The position numbers and the translations under genes are program-made. Positions 50,755-58,457 of a DNA stretch of 64,000 nt are shown here, one piece after another. Source of the DNA: JAVKBW01 sp964352715 (GTDB taxonomy: Bacteria > Pseudomonadota > Alphaproteobacteria > UBA8366 > Aestuariispiraceae); NCBI GenBank assembly GCA_964352715.1, contig CAYGSU010000009.1, forward strand, positions 10,210-74,209. The letters are read 5' to 3'. The notes beneath the pieces were generated by a model, which was given only the letters and a program-made list of their open reading frames with translations, was not told the DNA's origin and did not search any database. Within the stretch, counting starts at the first letter, position 1; each line of letters begins with the position of its first letter.

Positions 50755-51447
50755 TCAGTCTTCTTCGATACTTGCCCGAACCCGCGGATCGACTGGCGCG
50801 GACGGAACCTGATCCATCGCCTGATCCAGATAATTGCCGGTTTCAGCCTCTACTTCCTCAAGCTCGTTGGTGAAGAAGTGGCTGGCGCTATCGACCGTGC
50901 GGCGGGTGATGTTGATGCCGCGCTGGCTGTTCAGCTTCTGGGCCAGTTTGTCGACAGCCTCGCCGGGTACGATTTCGTCCTGGCCGCCATTCAGCATCAG
51001 GCCGGAAGACGGGCAGGGTGCCAGAAAGCTGAAATCGTAAAGGTTCGCCGGCGGTGCAACGGCAATGAAACCGCTGATTTCAGGCCGCCGCATCAGAAGC
51101 TGCATACCGATCCACGCGCCAAAGGAAAATCCGGCGATCCAGCACTGCCGGGCGTTTTCGTTGTAGGTCTGCAACCAGTCGAGCGCCGAGGCGGCATCAG
51201 ACAATTCGCCTTCACCCTTGTTGAAAACACCCTGGCTGCGGCCAACGCCGCGAAAATTGAACCGCAAACAGGAAAAGCCGCGCTTCTGGAAGGTATGGAA
51301 CAGCGTGTAGACAACGCGGTTGTTCATGGTGCCGCCATGCTGCGGATGCGGATGCAGAAACAGCGCAATCGGCGGGTTGGCGCCTTCTCCATGCTTGTAA
51401 CGGGCTTCCAGGCGACCTTCGGGACCATTGATCATTACTTCAGGCAT
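50755..51447 (-). CDS. Small alpha/beta hydrolase (COG2945-like)
   Basis: 230 residues. FLHPHPQHGGTMNNRVVYTL at the start, FNFRGVGRSQG, the nucleophile elbow AGFSFGAWIG, the acid in NGGQDEIVPG and the histidine in DSASHFFTNEL make a full catalytic triad. The family is widespread and its substrate unknown. It has no signal peptide, so it is probably cytosolic. It converges with anmK, three bases apart. Confidence 0.88.
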   Translation of the reverse strand: MPEVMINGPEGRLEARYKHGEGANPPIALFLHPHPQHGGTMNNRVVYTLFHTFQKRGFSCLRFNFRGVGRSQGVFNKGEGELSDAASALDWLQTYNENARQCWIAGFSFGAWIGMQLLMRRPEISGFIAVAPPANLYDFSFLAPCPSSGLMLNGGQDEIVPGEAVDKLAQKLNSQRGINITRRTVDSASHFFTNELEEVEAETGNYLDQAMDQVPSAPVDPRVRASIEED

Positions 51448-51757
51448 TGCGTGTTATCTACTTCCCAATTGCGAGAGAATGGCTGGTCGGAACCGGCAAA
51501 GCCAGCGACGCCAAACATGTTTGACTGCCTATTCTCTGCCGAAAAACGGCGATTCCGCCTCCAGCGAGAATAATGAATTTCCTTATGCTTCCTTGATCCT
51601 GTAACGATCCCGCTTTATCTATGGCACAGGAAAGCTAGCCTGATCGTGGATAGACCGTGTTGATATAATGGGTTTTTCCGGGTTTTCCAAGGTTGCGGTT
51701 ATTGGCCTGGCACAGTTTGTCGGCCTTGCGGCAACGCGATGAGTGCAGGAGATGGTG
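51448..51757. other. Intergenic region before cysE, with a 24-codon frame
   Basis: It holds the presumed promoter of the minus-strand hydrolase (not seen clearly) and the cysE leader. A small frame, ATG 51668 to TGA 51740-51742, encodes MGFSGFSKVAVIGLAQFVGL-AATR. Its stop is 15 bases before the cysE ATG. It has no clear ribosome binding site and no cysteine or serine run. Confidence 0.4.
51661..51669 (+). promoter_or_regulatory. Extended -10 promoter element before cysE
   Basis: TGATATAAT: a perfect TATAAT with the TGn extension. No good -35 hexamer lies 17 bases upstream (TGATCG at 51641). It would give a leader of about 80 bases. Confidence 0.5.
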
Positions 51758-52525
51758 ATGTCGGTATGGTCAGACCTTAAGGCCGAAATTGATGGCATGA
51801 TTGCCCGGGACCCGGCTGCGCGGTCCCGTCTGGTCGTTGTGGTCTGTTATCCGAGCTTTCACGCCATTGTCGGCTACCGGTTGTCTCACTGGCTGTGGAA
51901 GCGCGATTTCTATCTGCTGGGCCGCTTTGTGTCGCAATTGGCGCGTTGGCTGACCGGCATTGAAATCCATCCCGGCGCGCAGATCGGGCCGGGCCTGTTC
52001 ATTGACCATGGCATGGGTGTTGTGATCGGGGAAACGGCCGAAATCGGCAGGAATGTAACCCTGTATCACGATGTGACTTTGGGCGGCGTTTCGCCGTCGG
52101 TCGATTCCGACAACCAGCGCGATCAGAAACGCCACCCGACGCTGGAAGACGAAGTGATCGTCGGTTCCGGCGCGCAGATACTCGGGCCGATTACTGTCGG
52201 CAAGGGCGCCCGCGTTGGCGCCAATGCGGTGGTGATCAAAGATGTGCCGCCGGGTGTGACCATGGTCGGCATTCCGGCAAAGATTGTGGTTGCCCGGTCG
52301 CAGACCAAGGAAACACCGTTTTCACCCTATGGTACACCGCTGGGCGATCTGCCTGATCCTGTTGCCCGCACCATTGAAGGGCTGATGAACGAGATCGCGG
52401 CGATGCGCACACAGATCGCAACGCTGGAGACGCGGGTTCAGGATACGGAGAAGCGATCGGTGCCCTATGCCGAACATGGATCCTCCGATGTCTCGGGCGA
52501 GGAAAAGCCGACCAACCGTTGCTGA
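51758..52525 (+). CDS. cysE: Serine O-acetyltransferase
   Basis: 255 residues from ATG 51758, six bases after GGAG; an ATG two codons earlier and a GTG at 51743 are also in frame. A helical N-terminus (1-80) leads into the left-handed beta helix of hexapeptide repeats: [31 protein letters not shown], then the active-site loop LYHDVTLGG and [24 protein letters not shown]. It makes O-acetylserine, the carbon skeleton of cysteine. Its place directly before iscR and two cysteine desulfurases links cysteine supply to iron-sulfur assembly. The C-terminal tail (210-255) is variable. Confidence 0.95.
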   Translation: MSVWSDLKAEIDGMIARDPAARSRLVVVVCYPSFHAIVGYRLSHWLWKRDFYLLGRFVSQLARWLTGIEIHPGAQIGPGLFIDHGMGVVIGETAEIGRNVTLYHDVTLGGVSPSVDSDNQRDQKRHPTLEDEVIVGSGAQILGPITVGKGARVGANAVVIKDVPPGVTMVGIPAKIVVARSQTKETPFSPYGTPLGDLPDPVARTIEGLMNEIAAMRTQIATLETRVQDTEKRSVPYAEHGSSDVSGEEKPTNRC

Positions 52526-52551
52526 GAAATTTTTCCTAAAAAATCTGTTTT

Positions 52552-52580
52552 TTGACTGGAAATGGGTTGGTTTTGATCTA
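52552..52580 (+). promoter_or_regulatory. Candidate iscR promoter
   Basis: TTGACT (52552-52557), 17-base spacer, GATCTA (52575-52580). The -35 is good; the -10 is weak, as expected for a regulated promoter. Confidence 0.4.
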
Positions 52581-52609
52581 CCCTTGTTGCAGTGCGATAG
52601 CAACACGGG
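52581..52609 (+). promoter_or_regulatory. Long inverted repeat just before the iscR ribosome binding site
   Basis: CCCTTGTTGC (52581-52590) pairs with GCAACACGGG (52600-52609) around a nine-base loop with one mismatch. It starts next to the candidate -10 and ends at the GGAG. It may be an operator for IscR itself or an RNA hairpin that hides the ribosome binding site. Confidence 0.45.
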
Positions 52610-52622
52610 TGGAGAATTGGGT

Positions 52623-53081
52623 TTGCGCCTGAGTACAAAAGGTCGATATGCCGTTATGGCGATCGTGGAACTTGCGATAAATGGCAGCCGAAAACCGGTT
52701 TCCTTATCCGACATCGCCGACCGTCAGTCGATTTCACTCTCCTATCTTGAACAGATATTTGCGTTGCTGCGCCGGGCAAAGCTTGTGCGCAGCGTGCGCG
52801 GGCCGGGCGGTGGCTACCTGCTGGCGAAAACGCCCGATCAGGTCCGTATCTCCGATGTTTTTACCGCCGTAGACGACACGACCGGGGATAAGAGATGTAC
52901 ACCGGCGACGCCGCATGCATGTTCCAACCTTACCGCGCGGTGTGTGACACATGACTTGTGGCTGGAACTCGGCGCGGAAGTTCAACGCTATCTAAGCTCT
53001 GTCACGGTCGCTGATGTCATCGCCGGAAAAGGCATGCTCGGCGGCGGAGTCGGGAACGCCGAAACAGTCGCAGCCGAATAA
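52623..53081 (+). CDS. iscR: Rrf2 family iron-sulfur regulator IscR
   Basis: 152 residues from a TTG at 52623, eight bases after GGAG; this start gives MRLSTKGRYAVMAI, the IscR N-terminus. The winged helix is at 1-60, with the recognition part VSLSDIADRQSISLSYLEQIF. Cluster ligands are Cys92, Cys100, Cys107 and His110 in a C-x7-C-x6-C-x2-H pattern, the alphaproteobacterial form of the E. coli set. With a [2Fe-2S] cluster it represses its own operon; without it, repression is lifted. It heads iscR-desulfurase-desulfurase-fdx. Confidence 0.93.
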   Translation: MRLSTKGRYAVMAIVELAINGSRKPVSLSDIADRQSISLSYLEQIFALLRRAKLVRSVRGPGGGYLLAKTPDQVRISDVFTAVDDTTGDKRCTPATPHACSNLTARCVTHDLWLELGAEVQRYLSSVTVADVIAGKGMLGGGVGNAETVAAE

Positions 53082-53089
53082 CGCTTCTT

Positions 53090-53110
53090 CCCGACAAACA
53101 TGCTGTCGGG
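53090..53110 (+). other. Hairpin between iscR and the first desulfurase
   Basis: CCCGACA-AACATGC-TGTCGGG: a seven-pair stem directly after the iscR stop, with no T-run. It may stabilise the iscR transcript end or mark a processing site. Confidence 0.4.
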
Positions 53111-53126
53111 GGCTTGCCGCATCAAA

Positions 53127-53158
53127 ATCAGATATACACAGTATCAGATATACAGAGT
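53127..53158 (+). repeat. Two tandem 16-base repeats upstream of the first desulfurase
   Basis: ATCAGATATACACAGT followed directly by ATCAGATATACAGAGT, one mismatch, ending 32 bases before the start codon. Confidence 0.7.
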
Positions 53159-53190
53159 GCGAACGCTTGGATTTTGTGCGTTGGTAAGAC

Positions 53191-54321
53191 ATGACTGCCT
53201 ATCTCGACTATAACGCGACCGCTCCGATCCTGCCTGAAGCCCGCAGGGCGGTTGTGGCTGCGCTTGATGCGACGGGAAATCCGTCATCGGTGCATCAGGC
53301 GGGCCGTGCGGCGCGGAAAATTGTCGAGGAGGCTCGCGCCTCCGTGGCCGTACTTGCGGGTGCGAAACCCTCCGGTGTTATTTTTACATCGGGCGCGACG
53401 GAAGCGAATAATCTGGCGATCCAGGGGTCGGCGTTGCGCGAAAACGGGGTGTCTCGGGTGCTTGTCGGCGCGACGGAGCACGATTCCGTGCTGAAGGCCG
53501 TGCCGGACAGTGAAATCATTGCGGTCAACGGTGACGGCGTTATCGATCTCGGCAGATTGCAGCGCATGCTGACCGACCGAGACTGGCGGCAGTGTCTGAT
53601 CTGCGTGATGGCGGTTAACAACGAAACGGGCGTGGTTCAACCGATTGAGGAAATTGTCAGGATCGCCCGCGCAGCCGGGGCGCTTGTGTTGTGCGATGCG
53701 GTTCAGGCTGCCGGCAAGATAGACCTGCACACTGTCGAGGCGGATTTTATCAGCCTGTCGGCGCACAAATTCGGCGGGCCGCGCGGTATTGGCGCTCTGA
53801 TCGTGCGGGCGGGCGGTGAGTTGCATCCTCTGCTGCGGGGTGGCGGCCAGGAACTGGGTAAACGCGCCGGAACGGAGAATGTATCGGCCATCGCCGGTTT
53901 CGGTGCGGCGGCGGCGGCAGTGATGAATGGCGCTGTTTCGCTTGATGATGCGCGCTCGTTGACGGCCGGGCTTGAACAGGAAATTGCGATCAATGTACCC
54001 CGGGCGCGGGTGATTGCGAAGAATGCGCAGCGAATCGGAACGACGACGACTGTCGCTCTGCCCGGTGTTAAGGCGGAAACCCAGGTGATGGCGCTGGACC
54101 TTGACGGCGTCATGGTCAGCGCCGGATCGGCCTGTTCGTCTGGCAAGGTGTCGGCAAGCCATGTTCTGACGGCGATGGGTCTTGAACCCGGCGTTTCCGA
54201 TTGCGCAATCCGGGTCAGCCTCGGCTGGGCCAGCAAAAAACCGGATGTTGATCGGTTCCTCGATGCCTATATGAAGATGGCGCAACGAACCGCCGGCGCG
54301 GGAAGTGAAGCAACGCCATGA
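53191..54321 (+). CDS. Cysteine desulfurase, NifS/IscS class (first copy)
   Basis: 376 residues, a group I class V aminotransferase. ATEHDS holds the stacking histidine, LSAHKFGGPRG the PLP lysine (Lys193), and SAGSACSSGKVSASH the mobile catalytic Cys315. It pulls sulfur from cysteine as a persulfide. It is shorter and more divergent than the IscS-like gene that overlaps it by ATGA, and YLDYNATAP at its N-terminus is standard. Two desulfurases in a row after iscR are common in alphaproteobacteria; which one serves SufBCD is not readable. Confidence 0.93.
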   Translation: MTAYLDYNATAPILPEARRAVVAALDATGNPSSVHQAGRAARKIVEEARASVAVLAGAKPSGVIFTSGATEANNLAIQGSALRENGVSRVLVGATEHDSVLKAVPDSEIIAVNGDGVIDLGRLQRMLTDRDWRQCLICVMAVNNETGVVQPIEEIVRIARAAGALVLCDAVQAAGKIDLHTVEADFISLSAHKFGGPRGIGALIVRAGGELHPLLRGGGQELGKRAGTENVSAIAGFGAAAAAVMNGAVSLDDARSLTAGLEQEIAINVPRARVIAKNAQRIGTTTTVALPGVKAETQVMALDLDGVMVSAGSACSSGKVSASHVLTAMGLEPGVSDCAIRVSLGWASKKPDVDRFLDAYMKMAQRTAGAGSEATP

Positions 54322-55499
54322 GCAAAACCAGACCCATCTATCTTGATTACCACGCAACCACACCCACCGATCCACGGGTCGTTGATGCCATGCTGCCCTG
54401 GTTCACAGAACGGTTCGGAAACCCGCATTCCGCCGACCACGCGCATGGATGGGAAGCGGATGAGGCGGTATCCGAAGCCCGCAGTCATATTGCAGACCTT
54501 ATCGGCGGCCGCGCCAAGGATGTGATCTTCACGTCTGGCGCGACGGAATCCAACAACATTGCCGTCAAGGGCGCCGCCCGCAAACGTCGGGAAGCCGACG
54601 GCCGGACTGGCGTGGTAACGGTCGTGACGGAACACAAATGCGTTCTGGAAAGTGCGCGACGGCTGGAACGGGAAGGCTTTGACGTTACATTCCTGCCGGT
54701 CGATGCCGATGGGCTGATTGATCTCGACGCCCTGAAGAAGGCGGTCAGCGAAAACACAGCTTTGGTTTCGGTGATGATCGCCAATAACGAAATCGGCACC
54801 ATTCAGAAGATGCAGGACATAGCGGGCATTGCGCACGATGCCGGGGCCTGGCTGCACACGGATGCTGCGCAGGCGCTCGGCAAGATCGAACTGGATGTGA
54901 AGACGATGGGGATCGACCTGATGAGCCTGTCCGGCCACAAGGTTTATGGCCCGAAGGGCGTCGGCGCGCTGTATCTGAACTCTCGGTCGGTTTCCGTCGA
55001 ACCGCTGTTTGATGGCGGGGGTCAGGAAAAAGGCATCAGGTCGGGCACGGTTGCGCCGGCGCTCTGCGTCGGTTTCGGCAAGGCGTGCGAACTGGCGTCG
55101 CGTGAATGGCGGACGGAAGCCGAGCGGCTGACCGGGTTGCGGACGAGACTGTTGGAGCGCATTCAGGCCGCTGCACCCGGCGTAACGGTGAACGGTGAAG
55201 GCGCGCCACGCCTTCCGGGCAATCTGAGCGTGACCTTTCCCGGTATCGATACGGAAGAACTGATCGCGGCTTTGCCGGGTCTGTCTGTTTCTGCCGGATC
55301 GGCCTGCACATCGGGGTCAAGGGCGGGCAGTCATGTTTTGCAGGCGATCGGTCATGACCCGGCAGCGCGTGAGGCGACCCTGCGTTTTGGGCTTGGACGC
55401 TTCACCACGGAAGAAGAAATAGAAACCGCCGGTGACCAGTTAGCGGCGGTCCTTTCGGCCAGAACACCGGATGCGCGCACGGCGTCCCGGAACGGTTGA
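54318..55499 (+). CDS. iscS: Cysteine desulfurase, IscS-like (second copy)
   Basis: 393 residues. PIYLDYHATTPTDPRV, SGATESNNIAVKG, VTEHKCVLES, the PLP lysine Lys208 in SGHKVYGPKG and the catalytic Cys330 in SAGSACTSGSRAGSH give a complete IscS. The loop around the cysteine is of the long, flexible IscS type. It supplies sulfur for clusters and probably for tRNA thiolation. The ATG overlaps the previous stop, so the two proteins are made in a coupled way. No iscU follows. Confidence 0.95.
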   Translation: MSKTRPIYLDYHATTPTDPRVVDAMLPWFTERFGNPHSADHAHGWEADEAVSEARSHIADLIGGRAKDVIFTSGATESNNIAVKGAARKRREADGRTGVVTVVTEHKCVLESARRLEREGFDVTFLPVDADGLIDLDALKKAVSENTALVSVMIANNEIGTIQKMQDIAGIAHDAGAWLHTDAAQALGKIELDVKTMGIDLMSLSGHKVYGPKGVGALYLNSRSVSVEPLFDGGGQEKGIRSGTVAPALCVGFGKACELASREWRTEAERLTGLRTRLLERIQAAAPGVTVNGEGAPRLPGNLSVTFPGIDTEELIAALPGLSVSAGSACTSGSRAGSHVLQAIGHDPAAREATLRFGLGRFTTEEEIETAGDQLAAVLSARTPDARTASRNG

Positions 55500-55569
55500 T
55501 TGGTCTTTACTACTGCCGGCCAATCACGCAAAAACATCAGCACTAATATTGCGTTAGAGGAATTCGACC

Positions 55570-55881
55570 ATGCCTAAAATCACGTTCGTCGATCGCGACG
55601 GAAAGGAAAAAGCCGTCGATGCCAGAAACGGCTTCTCTCTGATGGAAGTCGCTGTCGACAACGGGATCGACATTGAAGCGGCATGTGAAGGATCGCTGGC
55701 CTGCGCAACCTGCCATCTTGTTCTTGATCCGGACTGGTATGAAAAACTGGGGCCGCCAAGCGATGACGAGGAAGATATGCTGGATCTGGCCTTCGGCCTT
55801 ACGAAAACCTCGCGCCTGAGCTGCCAGATACGGGTTACGGACGAACTCGACGGATTGCGTGTTTCTTTGCCGGATGATTGA
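55570..55881 (+). CDS. fdx: [2Fe-2S] ferredoxin, adrenodoxin/ISC type
   Basis: 103 residues with cluster cysteines Cys39, Cys45, Cys48 and Cys85 (ACEGSLACATCHL and RLSCQIRV) and the DDEEDMLDLAFG helix of ISC-type ferredoxins. It donates electrons in cluster assembly and other redox steps. AGAGGAA precedes the ATG. It is 70 bases after iscS and probably the last gene of that operon. Confidence 0.96.
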   Translation: MPKITFVDRDGKEKAVDARNGFSLMEVAVDNGIDIEAACEGSLACATCHLVLDPDWYEKLGPPSDDEEDMLDLAFGLTKTSRLSCQIRVTDELDGLRVSLPDD

Positions 55882-56021
55882 TCTGGCTGGTCGCTTATAA
55901 AGTTTCCTGATAGCCTGTTCGGCGGCTGCGGAATTGGGGTTCGCGGCGCGGTATTTTGATAGTGGCTATTGAAAGAAGATGCCGCTGAAAAAGTTTTTTA
56001 TCACTGGGGAGAAACCAAGTA

Positions 56022-57383
56022 ATGAGCAGTGAAGCGCAAACACGGCTGGACGATTTCATGTCCGGTCTCATAAAACGGAATCCGGGTGAACCGGAATTCC
56101 ATCAGGCAGTTCAGGAAGTGGCGGCGTCGCTGATGCCGTTCATCATCGAAAATCCGGTTTACGAGAAAATGCAGATTCTCGAACGGATGTGCGAACCGGA
56201 CCGCGCCATCTCCTTCCGGGTTTGCTGGGAAGATGACGAAGGCAACATTCGCGTCAACCGTGGCTTCCGCATTCAGTTCAACAACTCCATCGGCCCGTAC
56301 AAGGGCGGCTGCCGGTTCCACCCGACGGTGACGCAGAGCGTTCTCAAGTTCCTCGGCTTCGAACAGCAGTTCAAGAACTCGCTGACCGGCCTGCCGATGG
56401 GCGGCGGTAAAGGCGGGGCCAACTTCAACCCGAAAGGCAAGTCAGACCGCGAAGTGATGCGGTTCTGCCAGGCGTTCATGAATGAACTGTCGCGCTATAT
56501 CGGCCCGGACATTGACGTGCCGGCCGGCGATATCGGCGTCGGCGCGCGTGAAATCGGCTACATGTTCGGCCAGTACAAGATGCTGACCAACCAGTTTGTC
56601 GGTATCCTGACAGGCAAGGGTATGGAATTCGGCGGGTCCAAGATCCGGACTGAAGCCACCGGCTATGGCGCGGTCTACTTCCTGCAGAACATGCTGGATT
56701 CCGTTGGCCAGGACATGGACGGCTCAACCGTCTGCATCTCCGGCTCGGGTAACGTCGCAAGCTACGCGGTCCAAAAGGCCACGCATCTGGGCGCGAAAGT
56801 CGTAACGATGTCGGATTCCGGCGGGTTCATCCATGATCCGGATGGGATTGATGCCGAAAAACTGGCGTATATCATCAATCTGAAGAACGTGAAGCGCGGC
56901 CGTATTTCCGAATATGCGGATCACTACACGAACGCGACCTTCCACGCAGACAAACGGCCGTGGTCAGTGCCGTGCGATTTCGCGCTGCCCTGTGCGACGC
57001 AAAACGAAATCGATGTCGATGACGCCAACGAACTGGTCAAGAACGGCGTGCGCGGCATTTCCGAAGGTGCGAACATGCCGACGGTTCTGGAAGCGATGCA
57101 CATCCTGCAGGCTTCCGGCGCCCTGTTTGGTCCGGCGAAAGCCGCGAATGCCGGCGGTGTCGGCGTTTCCGGTCTTGAAATGAGCCAGAACTCGGCCCGT
57201 ATCCAGTGGAAGGAAGCTGAACTTCAGGAACTGCTGAAGAACATCATGAAGGACATCCACACCAGCTGTTATGAATACGGCAAGGGTAAGGGTCCGAATG
57301 GCGCGACCGACTATGTTGCCGGGGCGAATATCGCCGGCTTCGTGAAAGTCGCAGGTGCAATGCTGGCTTACGGCGTCGTCTAA
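56022..57383 (+). CDS. gdhA: NADP-specific glutamate dehydrogenase
   Basis: 453 residues, the hexameric small form. Catalytic Lys130 lies in the signature LPMGGGKGGANF; earlier NSIGPYKGGCRFHP binds glutamate. The Rossmann half has VCISGSGNVASYAVQKA. It makes glutamate from ammonia and 2-oxoglutarate in the cytosol. GGGGAG precedes the ATG and a strong terminator follows, so it is a single-gene unit set between the two iron-sulfur clusters. Its DNA has fewer rare codons than its neighbours by eye, as expected for a highly expressed enzyme. Confidence 0.96.
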   Translation: MSSEAQTRLDDFMSGLIKRNPGEPEFHQAVQEVAASLMPFIIENPVYEKMQILERMCEPDRAISFRVCWEDDEGNIRVNRGFRIQFNNSIGPYKGGCRFHPTVTQSVLKFLGFEQQFKNSLTGLPMGGGKGGANFNPKGKSDREVMRFCQAFMNELSRYIGPDIDVPAGDIGVGAREIGYMFGQYKMLTNQFVGILTGKGMEFGGSKIRTEATGYGAVYFLQNMLDSVGQDMDGSTVCISGSGNVASYAVQKATHLGAKVVTMSDSGGFIHDPDGIDAEKLAYIINLKNVKRGRISEYADHYTNATFHADKRPWSVPCDFALPCATQNEIDVDDANELVKNGVRGISEGANMPTVLEAMHILQASGALFGPAKAANAGGVGVSGLEMSQNSARIQWKEAELQELLKNIMKDIHTSCYEYGKGKGPNGATDYVAGANIAGFVKVAGAMLAYGVV

Positions 57384-57407
57384 CCTTCAATCGGCAAACT
57401 CAACGGC

Positions 57408-57437
57408 AAACGGGCGGGGAATTCCCCGCCCGTTTTT
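57408..57437 (+). terminator. Rho-independent terminator after gdhA
   Basis: AAACGGGCGGGG-AATT-CCCCGCCCGTTTTT: 12 pairs followed by a T-run. The A-run on the left lets it also serve the minus-strand small gene downstream. Confidence 0.92.
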
Positions 57438-57460
57438 CATTGGTTTATTTTTTCATTGGC

Positions 57461-57592
57461 CTATTTTTTCTTTGCCGTTTGTTCCCGCAACGGTTTGATC
57501 GCACCGGAATTTGCGGTGGCGAGGACCTTTTCCTTAACCTTTTTAGGTTTCTTGGCTTCCTTGTTACCGTGACTTTTATCGCCTTTGCCCAT
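57461..57592 (-). CDS. Small basic protein, 43 residues, unknown function
   Basis: It reads MGKGDKSHGNKEAKKPKKVK, then EKVLATANSGAIKPLREQTAKKK. AAAGG lies before the ATG at 57592. Nearly a third of the residues are lysine. I recall similar short MGKGD...KKPKK proteins in other alphaproteobacteria, but I cannot name a function. It could bind nucleic acid because of its charge (inference). It converges with gdhA across the terminator. Confidence 0.7.
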   Translation of the reverse strand: MGKGDKSHGNKEAKKPKKVKEKVLATANSGAIKPLREQTAKKK

Positions 57593-57875
57593 GAATTTTA
57601 CCTTTGATGCTGCTGCGACACCCGCGCACCGGTATGTTCCGGCACGGACCGCAGCCTGTACACGTGTCCGATTGAATCATCGACGTCCAACCGGTTTTGC
57701 CTGGAGCAAGTGAAGGGTCCGTCTCGCGAACCGCCAAGCGACAACTGCGAGCGGATGGCAATGCCGACATTTCAAGGGGGTGGCTTTAAGCCAGATCATA
57801 CTGAAATGCCGTCGAATTACAGATATGCCTGGTTGCTGAACTAATCAAGAGGTCGGTGTTGCGAGTCGTTCGCGC

Positions 57876-57903
57876 TTGAACTTCCTATATATAGGACTAA
57901 ATT
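57876..57903 (+). promoter_or_regulatory. Candidate promoter of the SUF regulator operon
   Basis: TTGAAC (57876-57881), 16-base spacer, TAAATT (57898-57903). The first dyad covers the -10. Confidence 0.5.
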
Positions 57904-57908
57904 TGTCC
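57894..57908. promoter_or_regulatory. Dyad 1 before the SUF regulator
   Basis: GGACTAAATTTGTCC: GGAC and GTCC arms, seven-base centre, lying over the -10 of the candidate promoter. Confidence 0.6.
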
Positions 57909-57918
57909 CTTAGATAAC

Positions 57919-57933
57919 GGACAATCTTTGTCC
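57919..57933. promoter_or_regulatory. Dyad 2 before the SUF regulator
   Basis: GGACAATCTTTGTCC: six perfect pairs (GGACAA/TTGTCC) round TCT. Same length as dyad 1 with centres 25 bases apart; shared pattern GGACWAANTTTGTCC with small differences. Confidence 0.6.
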
Positions 57934-57962
57934 TGTATTAAATAATTGAGATTGATGGATAA

Positions 57963-58433
57963 ATGCTGAAACTGAGCCGAATGACGGACTACGCAGTGGT
58001 GGTACTGAGCCAGATGGCGCGGCACCAGGGGCATTGCCAGACCGCACAGGATTTGTCGGAACTGACGGCCCTGCCGCAGCCGACGGTCGCCAAGGTGCTG
58101 AAGTCTCTGGCGCGGGCTTCGGTCGTCGACAGCCGACGCGGCACGCTGGGCGGGTATGTGCTGGACCGGTCGGCGAAGGATGTATCGGTTGCCGAAATCA
58201 TTGGTGCGGTGGACGGTCCAGTTGCGCTGACCGCCTGCGTCGACGGACATGAAGGCGATTGCACCGTGGAATCGCTCTGCCCGATGCGGGGCCGGTGGGA
58301 CATGCTGAATACGGCAGTTCAGACTGCGCTGGAATCCGTCAGCCTGGCGGAAATTACGGCGATGCCGGAAAATCCGAATTTTTTCAAATCTGCGGAAGAA
58401 CGCACAGCCGCGACAGAGCAAAAGAACCTCTGA
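57963..58433 (+). CDS. Rrf2 family SUF-system regulator
   Basis: 156 residues. It begins MLKLSRMTDYAVVVLSQMA and matches the SUF iron-sulfur assembly regulator branch of Rrf2. Winged helix to about residue 65, with the recognition part ALPQPTVAKVLKSLARA. Cluster cysteines Cys92, Cys100 and Cys106 lie in a C-x7-C-x5-C pattern without the histidine seen in IscR. It probably senses cluster status and controls sufBCDST from the dyads just upstream. It is 24 bases before sufB. Confidence 0.9.
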   Translation: MLKLSRMTDYAVVVLSQMARHQGHCQTAQDLSELTALPQPTVAKVLKSLARASVVDSRRGTLGGYVLDRSAKDVSVAEIIGAVDGPVALTACVDGHEGDCTVESLCPMRGRWDMLNTAVQTALESVSLAEITAMPENPNFFKSAEERTAATEQKNL

Positions 58434-58457
58434 GCGGACAGGAAGGAAAGTCTAACG

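Larger units (their letters stand above)
57593..57962. other. Intergenic region before the SUF regulator
   Basis: About 370 bases. The left part presumably carries the promoter of the 43-residue gene; I see no gene or RNA in it. The right part (57876-57933) has a promoter and two matching dyads listed separately. Confidence 0.6.

Noticed and set aside
53284..54375. Open frame of 363 codons on the minus strand
   Set aside because: Antisense to the first cysteine desulfurase; no recognisable motif.
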